Source of the DNA: Cymbidium sinense
Taxonomy: Eukaryota; Streptophyta; Magnoliopsida; Asparagales; Orchidaceae
Reading direction: 5' to 3'
DNA length: 64,000 nt
Assembly: GCA_021442155.1 (NCBI GenBank)
Contig: CM038221.1
Coordinates: 26,813,906-26,877,905 of the forward strand
Position 1 is the stretch's first letter, and every line of letters begins with the position of its first letter. Positions 25,076 through 37,841 of this stretch are shown here, one piece after another. Both the position numbers and the translations under genes were made by a program. The notes under the pieces were generated by a model that ran no database searches, was not told the origin of the DNA, and was given only the letters and a program-made list of their open reading frames with translations.

Positions 25076-26310
25076 AATTTGATATTATAAGAATTTCAAA
25101 TTAATAATATCTAATCCTGTCATATAATATAAGATATAAATCAACTGACATAGCTTCTAAAATTCAAACCCTCAAGAAGAAAAGTCCCAAACCTGATCCT
25201 CTATGTTCAAGCTAGAGTGGACAAGATTTTGAAGGATTATACTTCTTAGCATAATGAATTTAGACCTGATCCTCTATAGAAAACCAGACAGAGTAGACAA
25301 GGTCAATTAATTAATATTAGTTCTATGATCGAGAAGGGTAATTACTATTAAAATCTAAATTATAAATGGTTATTATATTCAAATCTAAATTAATCATAGA
25401 ATGATAAAAAATTTAAACAAAATAATAAAATATAAATAAATAAAAAATGAAAAATGAATTATTTAAATTAAAACTTAAAAAAAAATCAATCCACCCCTCC
25501 ACAACTGTTTATCTTGGGGTGACAAATTAAGAAAACTTTTGTTCACAAAGAGCCAATGTCAAATCAAATACATAACTGACTTCACACTAAAATATTCCTA
25601 AAGCCCATAAGGACGTGGCCCATGTTAGGTCCGCGTGATTTTACCGTGAAATGGCACCACATAAATGGCGGTTACGACCAGAGCCCTCTGACTGGGTGGT
25701 TCTCCGCGTATGTTCCCCAACGGCTTTGCTCTTTGAGCTGTGAAAGGTAAAATGTATTTGGGTGGGCAAAAAAAAGTCTTATGTTAGCTAAGGTTGACTT
25801 ATATTTGTCCCCTTAAATAAACTCTACCCCAGGTCTACAAGGACACCTTGGACGACATAACCCATGTGTTGCTAACAAGGATCCTTCGGTCAGGTTGGGT
25901 CGACTACCTCCTCGACTAAGACCAGGGGACCGGCGGGGATGTCTGAACCATGGGATCTGAGACGCGTCATCGTTCCCCCCATAAAAAGTTTTAAATTAAA
26001 ATAATAAATTTTATAAGTTCTAAACTCCACTCACTATAATTATATACTCGTTCTTTAACGATTCATTGGCTAGCCTTAATCGAAAGTGCTCTCTCAATAT
26101 TGGGAGGGGTAATTAACTATAGGGGCTTGCGCCTATAGGAAACCTGGAACCAGATATAAAAATTTCTCACCAAATGAGAACGAAGTCTCTGGGTAGTATG
26201 ATAGTATGTTATTTACTATTCGTCTGCCTTCTAAAATTTTCACCAACCCCAAAATAACTCTTTTTATTCCAAAAGAGGTCGGTGGCAAATTTTTGGATCC
26301 CATAGATTTC

Positions 26311-26328
26311 TGGCGACTCCGCTGGGGA
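26311..26328 (+). other. Primer-binding site of the Ogre-like element
   Basis: TGGCGACTCCGCTGGGGA begins eight bases after the 5' LTR end. This motif is the usual tRNA-Arg primer site of Ogre/Tat elements. It fixes the 3' edge of the left LTR and the plus-strand orientation. Confidence 0.9.
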
Positions 26329-26589
26329 TAGGTTTCTCTTTCCATCTTTGCCTAGTCAAATCTAAGTTATAATTGCAATGGAGTATTAAAAAAGAGAATG
26401 AAATAAAAAATGAAAATGAAATGGGAAATGATAAGTTAAATTTGACAACTTAAAAGCTTGCTACATAAAGTCTTAATTCATTTGAGATTTTATTTAGTGC
26501 ATGGATTTAATCTGTTTTATCTTATCGTACCCATATTTTTGGAAGTTAGGTGATAGTGTAGCTATTTTTAATTGCTAATCTTTACCTTT

Positions 26590-28335
26590 AAACTCTAGAA
26601 TAATATTACAGAACACAACTGTCACTGTTACTCTCAACAATGATGCCAACATCCATTTTGCCAACACCATCATCAATGCTGGAAGCACCGGAGCTACCAT
26701 CCAGTTTGGTAGTGTGGATTTCCCAGCTATCTTGAATGAGCAAGTTGCTAGGCCTCAACTTGTTGAAGTCCAAACTCATCTTGCACGCTATGTGCAGCAA
26801 TCCCTAAAAAGGCCCGCTGAAGTTGTGACCCCTACTACTGTTGGGTCACTTTAAAAGAAACCATCAGTCTTCGAGAGGCTTAGTTGCTCGGAGGCACCAA
26901 TCATGAAGAGGGTTGTTACTGGGCGGACTGTCTCTTTAGTCCCTCAAAATAATGCAATCCTACCTACTGAACCATTCACCTCAGTGAGGCACGACGCTGA
27001 AGCTTCTTCATCTGGAAGCAAGCTTAGCCGGTGGCAACGAAGAAAAAGAAGTCTTGAGTGCGTGCTTAACAGTTACTACCTGTGCAGCCAGTTGCACAAT
27101 CAATTATGGAACTAGTAGTGAGTATTCCTACCAAAAATTGATTTGATAACCTTAAGTGGGATAAACGAAGCTCCCGGTCAGCTCCTTCGGACCCCACAAC
27201 GTCGGGTTCCAGCCTCTGAGGGAACTATATCTGCACAAGTGCATCGGGTTCTCCAAGTTACCAAGGAGAGGGGACTGATGAAAAGAAGATATCAGGGTCT
27301 TGTTATCATGGACGCTAGGACTGCTCCTCCAAGGAGACCTCATCCCATAACTCAAATGGCAGGATGCCAACCAATCCATGTCCCATACGATGAGCACCGG
27401 GGTGTGACACTTGGACCTCACATCCAGGAATCCACCGACCGAAAGGTCCCAGTGGAAAGGCAAGCAGATATGGAGGCCTAGGCCTCAAAAAGAAATTACT
27501 TTAGAGCAAAGAAACGGCGTGACATCTAGTGTGAATTCCCAGAGATCCATCTCAACTCAAAGTTATCAACGATGGGAGCCTAAAAAGAGGGCCCCAGATG
27601 ATAAAATATCTGATGGTAGACACCTTGGAGAATCCTCCAGGGGATCCCATCATCAATCAACTCTGCCCCATCAAGAGGAGGTCAACTTCGATCTAATCCC
27701 TCTAATTGAAGAAGTCTCGATTCCACACTCAGAATCAGAAGTCCTTTGGAGACGTCGATCTGAAATTCATGTCCAAAGGGACGAAAAAGAAGAGGAGGAT
27801 GCAACGACTGTTGAAATAGTATATATGGTATGACAAGTCGGTGAGCCATCTAGTGTGCGTCAATACCAACATAGGCGTCATACAACAGTACCTCCCCTAA
27901 ACTTGAAGAACAACAAAATGTTGAAATAGAGGAAGTGTCCTCTGATTCTTCAGGAGAGGAACAACAAGAAGAAGAAGAAGAAGAAAGAGAAGAAAATCCC
28001 ATCTTCATCGATACAACCACTTTGACAGAGGCGTAGAGACAAATTCAGCATCAGATGAAAGCCAAAGATAAAAAAATTGCTCAATTGAATATAAAAATGA
28101 GCGAAATGATGATGTAGATGACTGTAATGATGTAGTTAATGTAGAGAAATATCACGACAGGTCCAACACCTGTCCCCCAAATAATCATCAAGTTTCTAGT
28201 AATGCCCATGACAATCCTCCAATAAATCTGATCTCACATGCTTCAAGGGTCCAAATTGAGCCTGAAGCGAGGATTGAAATAAATGAGTCAGCTCGGCAAC
28301 CTACTTCTCAGAATATACAAACTATATCTAAAGCC
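26590..28335 (+). pseudogene. ORF1-like / gag N-terminal region of the Ogre element
   Basis: Ogre elements carry an extra ORF of unknown function ahead of gag. An open frame with one stop runs from about 26605 to 27115 and includes the phrase KKPSVFERLS. Further open stretches lie at 27143-27481 and 27411-27833, rich in R, Q, P and E. From about 28190 the frame leads into gag (QNIQTISKAVTASQLDI). No catalytic motif is seen. An opposite-strand ORF at 26606-26800 is a shadow. The assignment rests on position and composition more than on family recognition. Confidence 0.55.
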
Positions 28336-29635
28336 GTGACAGCCTCTCAACTTGATATTATCTTGAATGAGAAGATCAAAGCTATTATAGCTGCGAAACA
28401 AGCAAAAAAATTGGGGAGCAAAGGCCATCCATATCCTGCAGAGTATGATCAAATTCCATATCCAAAGGGATATTCAATGCCAAAATTTAATCTATTCGAT
28501 AGAAATGGTAATCCTAAGCAACATCTAGCCTAGTTCAAAGCATCTTGTGGTAACATAGGGGGTAATGATGCATTATTATTTCGCCAATTCGTCAGTAGTT
28601 TAACTTCAATTGCTTTCGAATGGTATGCTGAGTTGCCAAATGACTTAGTCAATACTTTTGTCGAACTTGAAAACATGTTCGTTAAAATATTCAGTAGCGT
28701 AGTCAAAAAGACAACTATTGCTGATCTCGCCCTTGAGAAGAGAAAGAAAGATGAATCAGTGACTCGATATATCACATGTTGACGAAATATGAGTATGAAA
28801 TGTGAACAACAGTTAGAAGAAGAGAATGTAATTCAATTACTGATGGGAAACATTGACGACAAGATGGTGCCTTATCTTTGTATGGCTTTAATCACCACAT
28901 TTCAAGAGCTGCTTGATAAAGTAGCCAAATTTGAGAAATTAAATTTATCACGTTCTAATAGACACCAAGATAAATCTAAAAGAGCAAAAGCTCCAGATCC
29001 GAAGAAGGGTGAAACACATTTCACATCATTCAAGAAGGATATAGGTAAGCGGTTAGTCTATAATGTAGACAAAGAAAGGTTACCTATTTATCAATAAAGA
29101 CCAAAGCAATCAACCCAAGCTCATACTTGGAGGTAATGATGTGCCTCGAGGCCGCTTCAGTGAAGGCGAGCGACCAAAACAACCAAAAGGAGCAAATGAC
29201 TCAATGGCCCCGACTCTAAAAGAAAAGTTGAATAAAGAGTATTCTTTTAAGAGAGAAAGCATGGCTAAATTATTTAAGCATGCACTCAAAGCAGGTCTCC
29301 AACTACCAAAATGTAAAAGACCTGAAGAGGCTGGTCAAGCTGATAATCCTAACTACTGCCCATATCATCGTGTGCTCAGTCATCCTATTGAAGATTGCTA
29401 CATATGCAAAGATTGGCTCGAACAAAAATATAGAAATGAAGAATTTACATTATCGAACAGTGTATTGGTACATCCGAAGAAAGAATCTACAAAGGTAATC
29501 ACCTCATCTCCAGTGCTTTCAAGCAAAGATAAAGGCAAAGAGAAACTGGTCGAGGATGAAGGATGGCAAGTTACAGTCTCTAAAAAGACTGTAAAAATGT
29601 TGAAACGATTGGAGGGCATTCTAGGTATTCAATGA
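28336..29635 (+). pseudogene. gag: gag of the Ogre-like element, broken
   Basis: The capsid-type signature of Tat gag is visible: YPAEYDQIPYPKGYSMPKFN, then FRQFVSSLTSIAFEWYAELP. The C-terminal part (29141-29635) has the Tat-type YCPYHRVLSHPIEDCY zinc-binding-like motif. In-frame stops lie at 28531 and about 28783, and a frameshift lies between 29097 and 29141. Gag would form the cytoplasmic particle that packages element RNA. A lysine-rich linker follows, and 29636-30467 is degraded sequence between gag and protease without clear motifs. Confidence 0.85.
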
Positions 29636-30467
29636 AAATCATCACTTTTGCCCGTACTTGAGTTAAAACAAAACCCAAGTTATGGGAAGGCTAGTTCATC
29701 TCATGAAAGACAACTTAGCCAAATACCGTAAGGGAAGACTAAGAAACCTGCCAAATGAAAGAATAAATTAAATAAAAAGAAGAAGGCAGTAGCACAAAAT
29801 GTTACTACTACTACTATTGATGGTCGCAATGTAACACAAATGATCATCAATAATATGGAAGAATATATACAATCAGAAAGACATCCTATCACGCTTACAG
29901 AATTCATCACAAATCTTTAGATCAATGAAGAAACAGGAGAAGAAGCTGAAGAACTTCCTACTGAGTCTTGCTTGATGATGCATGAAGCTGATAACAGCTT
30001 AGAAGAACTCTGTTTCCCAAATGAAGATGAATCAGGGCTCACCATGTCAGCAGACATAAAAAATGTAAAGTTGGGTAGTAATTCTGAATCTCTAGTCTAT
30101 CATTAGGAGGGGGCGAGATGATGAAGCAAGTCAATCAGATCTGAAGGAAGTAGCTCAAGTGCAGTTGAGAAGTGTCGAGTGCTGCTATCTCAACAGAGAA
30201 AAGAGCCAATAAATAAAGATAAAAGGAGGAAATTGAAATCAATGAAAGAGTCATCCCTAAGGATTCAAATAAGAAGTCTTCTCCGATTAAAGGGATTGAC
30301 TACAATATTCTATCCCATCTAAGGAAAATTTTGGCATAGCTTAGTATATACAAAGCACTTCTGATGTCGAAAGATCTTCGTAACACCTTAATTGAAGCTC
30401 TCAGAGAGCTCTCAAAGAGCCAGAGAAGTTCGAAGCATATTTTGTTGAACGCTGTCTAACGAAGACC

Positions 30468-30998
30468 TTGCATGTTCAAGAGCCCCCAACTGTCACATTT
30501 TCAGAAGATGATCTAATGCTTGGGACTACAGAGAACAATCACCCTCTGTATGTTACAGCTAAAAGTGATGAAATCATAATACCACAGATCTTAATTGATC
30601 CTGGTTCCTCCGTGAATCTTATGAGCCTAAGAATCCTCAGGTGGCTATCTCTAGATGTACAACATCTTGGATGAGATAAAGTCCTGGTTCAAGGTTTCAA
30701 TGAGAAGGGACAAAAAATTATCGGATCATTTATCCTCCCACTTAAATTTGGAGACCTCTACACAGAAGCCAAATTTCATGTGATCGATGCAGATACTTCA
30801 TTCAGAGCTCTTCTGGGTTGACCATGGCTTCATAAGTATGGCATTGTCCTACCTACATTGCATCAATGTATGAAATATACAAAAGATGGGGAAGAATATC
30901 AAATTCTAGGTGACATGCAACCTTTTGTGGTGCATGAAATGAAGATATATCAAGATGCCAGCTACTTCCTTCCGAAGGAATCAAAGCTAACAAAATAA
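30468..30998 (+). pseudogene. Aspartic protease (PR) of the Ogre-like element
   Basis: The active-site motif LIDPGSSVNLM keeps the catalytic D-x-G-S pattern. The fold continues in frame to GSFILPLKFGDLYTEAKFHV and ALLG-stop-PWLHKYG, the usual LG(R)PWL turn with TGA in place of arginine. Another TGA lies at about 30675. The enzyme would cut the Gag-Pol polyprotein. It is probably inactive because of these stops. Confidence 0.8.
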
Positions 30999-31581
30999 CT
31001 AGCAAATACTGCATCTACTTCAAGACCCATAAAAGAATAAGTTAAGAAGAAGGAGAAATTAAAAGAATAAAGGAAAGAGATTGTTCCAAATATCTGGCGT
31101 GATCGAAGAAGATGAATGTGTTCCTTTCAAATCCAAAGGTCCATGTGAATCTTCGAGTAAAACACTGATTAAAGAAAATCAGTTTGACTCTGATTATGAG
31201 TTTCAATCTGCTTTTGAAGATAAGGTGTAATGCACCTACTTTAAAATAATCATAAATCCATCAGCAATAGAGACTACACTCGTAATCACTCCTGTTCCTC
31301 CCCAACATTTTAAAGAAATCACCTCTCGAGGAACTCATAAAGTTGAGGAACTGGTGACCTTCTATGTACCTCCTCTCCCTAGAAAACATGGGCCATGAAG
31401 CCTATTTTATAAATTCAAGGGGTGTCAAGAAGAAGATTTTGATTGGGTAATGCAACTATTTGAAGAAGAAGAAGCTATGCCCACAAAGATACCAAAATAT
31501 TACTCTCTAAAGATGCAGAACCTAATGCTCAAGCATGGGGTCCATGCTGGAGCAAGTAAATAAAGGGCTAAGCTCTTTGAA
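30999..31581 (+). other. PR-RT linker, where Ogre elements carry an intron
   Basis: Short open stretches (for example RGTHKVEELVTFYVPPLP) are broken by stops. In characterised Ogre elements an intron separates protease from reverse transcriptase. No splice pair can be assigned here with confidence. Confidence 0.4.
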
Positions 31582-33124
31582 ATGATGTGGTACCCAAAAA
31601 GTTCTCAAACCATTGGTAAGAGAAACATGCACACTACCAAAGGCCTTGGTTTTATCCAAGACAATAGTCCACAGGAATACACCTGTTATGCTATAACAGG
31701 AATAAAAGTTGAGAATAATGATGAAGATGAGAATATCATTTTTAATGTCAGTCTCCCAAATAATGAAGAAGTAGAAGCCAGACCGGCACCTGAAGAGCTT
31801 GAAGATGGTGGGAAGGCAGCTACCATGGATGAACTTAAAGAAATTAATCTGGGAACTGAGGAGGAGCCTCGCCCAATGTTCATCAGTGCTCCACTTATTG
31901 AAAATAAAGTTGAAGAATTAAAAACCTTGCTCTGTGAATTCAGGGATTGCTTTGCTTGGACATATGCTAAAATGCCAGACTTATCCCCTAATGTAGTGGT
32001 TCACAAATTAGCAATTAAGCCAGATGCAACACCAGTCAAGCAAACCTCTAGGCGAATGAGATTGGAGATTGAAGAACGGGTAGTTGCAGAAACTAATAAG
32101 CTTATTGAAGCTGGTTTTATTAGAGCAGAAAAATACACTGACTGGATAGCTAATATCATCCCCGTGAAAAAGAAGAATGGTCATATTTGTATCTGTATCG
32201 ACTTCAGGGACTTAAAACAAAGCATGTCCAAAAGATGACTTTCCGCTCCTCATATCAGAACTGTTAGTGTATAACACTTCAAACCATGGCATGTTCTCTT
32301 TTATGGATAGATTGTTGGGTTACAATCAGATCAAGATAGCCCCTGAAGATGAGAAGCATATTTCATTTAGGACACCAATTGGCATATATTGCTACGCAGT
32401 CATGCCCTTCGGCTTGAAGAACGTTGGAGCTACATACCAAAGGGCTATGACACAAATCTTTGATGAGTTGATTCATCAAAAAGTAGAGTGCTACATTGAT
32501 GACCTCATTGTCAAGAGTATAGATCGCAATGATCATCTTGATGATTTAAGGATCGTATTTGAAAGAATAAGAAAATATGACCTCAAGATGAATCCTCTCA
32601 AGTGCGCCTTTGGAGTTTCTTCGGGGAAGTTCCTTGGATATGTTGTGCACCACAGAGGGATTGAAATCGATCCCAACAAAATAAAAGCGATTGTTGAAAT
32701 GCCTCCTTCAAGGAGCCTTCATCAACTCCGCTCCATACAGGGATATCTCGCATTCATTAGAAGATTTATATCAAATCTATCAGGCAGGTGTCAACCTTTT
32801 GCAAAACTAATGAAGAAAGATATTCCTTTCAAGTGGGATGAAGAATGTCAAGAGGTCTTCGACAGTATCAAGAGATATCTGTTGAATCCACCTATTCTTG
32901 CAGCCCCAATCACAGGAAAGCCTCTCATATTGTACACAGCACCACTTGAAGAATCTCTAGGTGCTCTGTTGGCACAGCATAATGAGGAAGGAAAGGAGAA
33001 TGCCCTGTACTATACTAGTCAAAGACTAATAGGAGTGGAAGCGCGTTATTCCCCAATTGAGAAATATTGTTTAATGTTAATTTTTGCTGCCCAAAAGCTA
33101 CATCATAACATGCTATCTCATTAA
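31582..33124 (+). pseudogene. Reverse transcriptase and RNase H of the Ogre-like element
   Basis: The frame opens with KGLGFIQDN and an acidic linker, then FAWTYAKMPDLSPNVVVHKL. RT fingers (KLIEAGFIRAEKYTDWIANI) lead to a break at about 32238-32267, where the frame shifts. The palm then continues: MPFGLKN, the catalytic YIDD box in VECYIDDLIVKS, and FLGYVVHHRGIEIDPNKI. The RNase H part ends with ALYYTSQRL near 33120. The usual first RNase H aspartate appears changed (ILYTAPLEESLGALL). The enzyme would copy element RNA into DNA inside the gag particle. It is disabled by the frameshift. Confidence 0.88.
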
Positions 33125-33372
33125 ATTTCCCTTATCTCAAGGATTGATCCGTTGAAGTTCTTGATGACAAGACCAACGTTGACAGGTCACTTGGCATGAT
33201 GGGTTTTTCTTCTGCTACAATTTGATATTATATATGTTCCCCAGAAAGCGGTGAAGGGACAAATTTTAGTAGATTTCCTTGCTGCTCATCCCATCTCGGC
33301 AGACTCATCGCTTAATGACGATCTTCCTGATGACCAAATCATGTACATACATGAAAAAGAAAGACAACAAAT

Positions 33373-33951
33373 GTGGAATTAAATTTTGATGGAGCTTTAT
33401 CCATCAAATACACTCAACCCTCAAATCTCCTGAAGGCTCGAGCTGGTATCAGTCTCATCTTGATCATGCCAGAAGGTGGCATAATGAGACATTCTTATAA
33501 ATTAACTCAACCCCGAACCAACAATGAAGCAGAATATGATGCGTTGGTGGCAGGTTTAGAGGAAGCCATTTCCATGGGAGTCCAGAATATGCAAATTTAT
33601 GGCGATTCTCAACTCATCATTAATCAAGTGTCGGGCCTTTACAAAATCAACAAGTTTGAATTGGCCTACTATCACAAACGAGTTCTTGAGCTTATGAAGC
33701 AAATCCCAAATATCATTATGACTCGAGTCTCCAAAGCTAAGAATAGCAAAGTAGACTGCTTAGCTAAGTTAGCTAAAGAAATGATGAGTATGGACGATGA
33801 CGACTACATACTAATTAGTGTTTGCACTCATCGAGTCCTAGAGCCAATAAATTTAAAATTCTCACTGGAAGAGGGGTCATCAAATGCAAATCAACAGGGT
33901 GCAGCTCATGTTGCTCCTTGCACTCATGTTGCTTCTCACACTCCCTTATAA
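33373..33951 (+). pseudogene. Archaeal-type RNase H (aRH) domain of the Ogre-like element
   Basis: NFDGALSIKY..ARAGISLILIMPEG, NNEAEYDALVAGLEEA, and YGDSQLIINQVSG are the D, E and D motifs of the second, archaeal-type RNase H. Among plant gypsy elements this domain marks the Tat lineage (Ogre, Tat, Retand). The first aspartate, the glutamate and the GDS aspartate are all present. The frame continues past one stop at 33951 into integrase. Confidence 0.88.
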
Positions 33952-34029
33952 ATTACTTCTCAAAGTCAACAAGACAAGCCACGGGTCATTCAAGAAGAAG
34001 ACCTCCAACCTGGGGAAATACCAAAATCA

Positions 34030-34830
34030 TACAATGAAATTCTTACAGTAAAAGAGAAGGAAGACTGGAGACATCCCTTCATCCACTACTTCAAGGAAGG
34101 CAAATTGCCAAGTGGCAAGTTGATAGTTGCACAACTTGAGAAAAGGCTTCGATTATATGCTTATGTTGGCAATACTCTGTATCGTAGATCCTCCGAGCAG
34201 ATGTGGCTACGATGTTTGAGAGTAGAAGAAGCCAACAAAGTAATTGTTGAAATCCATCAAGGACTTTATGGTGCACACCAATCAGGTCCTAAAATGGCTT
34301 TCAAAATTAAAAGAATGGGATACTATTGGCCGTCTATGGTAAAAGATTGTATCTATCATGCCAAGAGATTCCATGAATGTTAGGTCCATGGTAACATAAT
34401 TCATCAACCTCCAAATCCGTTACACCCAATGATAGCATCTTGGCCATTTGAGTGTTGGGGGATGGATGTAATTGGACCAATTGATCCACCATCATCAGCT
34501 GGCCACCGCTTCATCTTAGCAGCCACTGATTATTTCTCTAAGTGGGCTGAAGCAGCACAATTTAAAGAAGTTACAGCTGAACAAGTGACCAACTTCTTTA
34601 CCCATAATATTGTTTATAGATTTGGTGTACCACGTCGAATCATTTCAGATAACGGATCAACCTTCAAAAGTACTAAAGTTTATAAATTTGCTGATCGGCA
34701 TAAGATTGATTGGAGATATTCGTCAATTTATAATCCGAGAGCAAATGGCTTGGCTGAGGCCTTTAACAAAACACTAGTGAAATTGCTTAAAAAAAATTCT
34801 CTGATTATGGCTTAAAATTAGGGGTTTAGC
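34030..34830 (+). pseudogene. Integrase of the Ogre-like element, 5' part
   Basis: The N-terminal zinc-binding region reads EIHQGLYGAHQSGPKMAF...YYWPSM, then HAKRFHEC. The first cysteine of the usual C-x2-C appears lost. A TAG stop follows at 34381-34383. The DDE core is then clear: WGMDVIGPID, FILAATDYFSKWAEA, RIISDNGSTFKS and GLAEAFNKTLVKLLKK. The reading is cut at about 34830 by the pararetrovirus and resumes at 42515. Confidence 0.88.
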
Positions 34831-34844
34831 TGTGCGGGTTTCTT
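34831..34844. other. Left copy of the 14-bp repeat flanking the viral insertion
   Basis: TGTGCGGGTTTCTT is present here and again at 42501-42514. Removing everything between the two copies restores a continuous Ogre integrase frame (CGFL followed by VATRNKREWH). This supports a target duplication. Confidence 0.75.
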
Positions 34845-34947
34845 TTGGCTTGCTACATGATCTACTACTATTCCTACTACATGACCGAATTAGCTTCTCA
34901 ATTCTATGATTATGAAGATACATGTCTACTGCTATTATTGTATGCAT

Positions 34948-34980
34948 AACATGAGAGCTACCCGTTAAACGGCTCATGTT
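34948..34980 (-). other. Leader stem-loop of the pararetrovirus
   Basis: AACATGAG and CTCATGTT form a perfect 8-bp outer stem around CCGTTTAACGG, itself a palindrome. It lies in the presumed RNA leader, about 850 bases downstream of the TATA box on the minus strand. Structured leaders that permit ribosome shunting are known in this family. That role here is inference. Confidence 0.45.
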
Positions 34981-35827
34981 AATCATCATATAAATCATGT
35001 ATGGTTTGTCGATAATAACTTAAGAACTTCTTAATTAATGGTACCCAATCATATTTTGGGTTCTAGTCTTTTGCTTTTCTATTTCTTTCATACCTTCGGC
35101 TATTTCTTTTTCTAACTCGGTATGCAATATCTCTATTTTTGATCATTATTATTACTAATTCTTCTTCATATTGAAAGATATTTACTTCTATTGGTACGAG
35201 TTCTAATCCGTTATTATAAAAGTTTTTTGATAATCCTAATGTCATGTCTAGATACGTTGTTTATGCAGAGATGAGATAAATATTCTACCCTTTGGGTAGA
35301 TATGATCAATTAATTCATCACAGGTTTGCTGCTCTATACCATAAATATAAGCATCATCCTTGCAACTTAATTCATTTATACAATTCAACAGAAACATGAT
35401 GAAATTTCGAATAACATACACCAAAAATTCCTTATAACTACTTCTGATTTGATGACACACAGCTTGCCCTAAACGCCACTCAAGCGGGACTTACAGCATA
35501 CCTTCATCATTTCATCCGCGCAAGGAGTCCAGTCATAGAGGTTATTAGCAGAATTCATGTAACTGCCTAATATATAAACTTCATAAGAGTTTGGCATATA
35601 GCCTATATTTGCAGTAGGGAGACAATATTAATTCCCCATGAGTAAATTAATCATATCTCCCCGTGGGAAGAACACTATAACTACTCACTAATCAGCATAA
35701 TGAAACACACTAAAACATATTATTAAGGAATATATAAAAGACTTACAGACTCTGAAGGGGAAGCACACTTGAAAGAAGAGGAAGGCTGATGAAATTTTTT
35801 GATATCCTTAATACAGACTGACAGACT

Positions 35828-35836
35828 CTATTTATA
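35828..35836 (-). promoter_or_regulatory. TATA box of the pararetroviral promoter
   Basis: On the minus strand this reads TATAAATAG, after the last viral ORF and about 980 bases before the left end. This is where the pregenomic-RNA promoter lies in Caulimoviridae. The region 34845-36650 otherwise shows no coding signal, only short unsupported ORFs. Confidence 0.6.
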
Positions 35837-36650
35837 ATAGCAATAACCGACCTTACAGACCGACATCGAGGCAAAATATAAAATTACATAAGGAAAAGCA
35901 AAGATTCCTTCTGAGCGGATGTCTGAGGCGGAGAGAAGAGTCTTGGAGGTGAAGTAATTCTTTTACTTTACTTTAGTAAATGGAGAAGCATTTGTTGAAA
36001 TTTTAATAGTGTAGGTCCCACCATATATTCTAAAGTTTTGAACTGAAATGGCAGAAAGAAAACACTTGGTCCTACCATATATTCTTTTCTTATATTTCTG
36101 CTAAATTTTTGAGAATGGGTCCCATCTTTTGATTTGCAATCCGACGGAAAGAAAAATGGGAGTGGGTCCCACTAAGGCGGTGGTAGAGATTTTTCTATTT
36201 TTCTTGGATTCTTTTCTTTTCTTTCTTAACTTTCGGCCGCAGCCGCTGCTTTTGCTCAGTGCATGCTTGCTTGCTAAGGAAGTAGTGATAATTAATATTC
36301 TCTTGCTAGAAATTTGCTAATTTTTAGCTTGCTGTAGAAGCTGCTAATTGTAGGCTAATTGTAGAGCTAAGGTTCCATCCTGTTCTCAATAGCTTGCATT
36401 TCTTCTTCATCAAGTCCCTCAAGCCAATGGTTTTCCAAGGATGATTCATCACTGATACGACTTGGAACAGGGGAAAAATGTTGAAAGACTGTCTGATAAT
36501 CTCCTGACTGTTGAAGTGAATGCCAATTTAAAGTCTGGATATGCGCAAATAGATTGGCATGCCTCTGTTGACAATAAAATTAAAATTGATAAAATTTTCC
36601 TCTAATTAATCTGTCATTGAGGAAAATCATCATATTTTTATCCTGATAAG

Positions 36651-37841
36651 TTAAATCTGAATGGAATCTTGGACGATAAAATCTATGTTGAAGATTTGCA
36701 ATCTGGTATAATCTATGGTGAAGAAGACTGCTCTCAGTATTTTCTGATATGGGATGATGGTCTTCATCTCTTTGTTCAGCTTTAAAGAATCTAGAGTCTT
36801 CACAATTTCTATAACATGTTTTGCTGCATCCATTAAATCTTCAAAGTATGGTTCAACTGATTTGATTAACAAAGTGACAGAAGACATGTCGTTGTCTTCA
36901 AATAAGAACCATAAAATCCTTTGTAACTCAGAATGTTGAAGAGATGAAATTTGTTCTTCGAGATAAGCGTCTCTGCTGATAATTATTTTTGATAAAAGGC
37001 CATAATCTAAAAGATTTTTAATAGACCACTGATGAAACGTTTTAACATATGTTAGGTGGAGAGAAAGGGTAATTATTTGAAAATGATTGGTGCAAAAATG
37101 ACAGGGACAAGGATTATGAATATCTAGTATTTGATAAGAATAAGAGATTCCTTGTGTGGCTTCATTTAGTTCGTAGGCTGATCTAATTTTTTCTTGACAT
37201 TCTATCATGTCTTTTTGTTTTGTATTTTTTATAGTTTGAAAGAGTTTATTTTTTATTTCTACTGGAATATTTGGTAAATATATATACTGGAATTATTTTT
37301 TCAAATTATCCTTTGTAATATCTAAAATTATCTCAGCAAACTTTCCTCTTTCAGATGAAATATCATTATAATCTTCTATTAATTCTTTATATTTTGCTTT
37401 TTCTTTTTCTAACTCTTTCTCTAATTCCTGGATTTTTGCTTCATGATTACTAATAACTGCTTTCTGTAGATTACCTGGTGTTTTAGGTCTTAAACTTATT
37501 TGACCTAAATCTGAATTTAATTTTATTTCTTACAGTTGGTTTTGTAGAAAGCTACATTGATCATTTATACCTGCGAAGCATAAGGTTTGACAGTTTAAGG
37601 TATTTATCATTGATCCGGTGTCAGACCGATTGCACCATAGGTTGTCTAAAAGGGTTCTTTGGTAGTGATTTAGAGGTGGTGTAAGAACCTTTGGTCTAAA
37701 TTGGAGGTTTGTGCCTGCGCGGCTTGGTAGGGAAAGATGATCGAAATGGACAAGGTTTGGTGGAGGTAGGTCGAAGTATTCTGAGATATTGGGAGATGAG
37801 GGTTTTTTCGTGAAGGAGGAATAGGCTTTCTGTTTATCCAT
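36651..37841 (-). pseudogene. Pararetroviral late ORF (ORF4-like), two stops
   Basis: A minus-strand frame of about 397 codons starts at ATG 37841 (MDKQKAYSSF). It is interrupted only by stops near 37530 and 37290. The middle is a charged coiled-coil stretch (IQELEKELEKEKAKYKELIE). The C-terminal half has a cysteine/histidine cluster CPCHFC. It lies directly after RNase H, where rice tungro bacilliform virus has its ORF4 of similar size and caulimoviruses have the inclusion-body/transactivator gene. I cannot assign it to either family from sequence alone. Confidence 0.6.

Larger units (their letters stand above)
19039..26302 (+). repeat. 5' LTR of the Ogre-like element (~7.26 kb)
   Basis: It aligns with 45217-52631 from the TATA region to the terminal GGATCCCA. 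The first ~280 bases (19039-19315) are GC-rich and mostly missing from the right LTR. In order it holds a TATA box (19407), a 90-bp array, remnants of a spliced ORF, a pyrimidine-rich leader-like block (about 20960-21200), two hairpin-bearing repeats (22466-22890) and three GGTC-TTCG-GACC repeats (24611-25075). LTRs this long are at or above the upper end of what I know for Ogre elements. Confidence 0.88.

Noticed and set aside
26606..27463. Minus-strand ORFs opposite the Ogre ORF1/gag region
   Set aside because: They are shadows of the plus-strand coding frame and have no motif.
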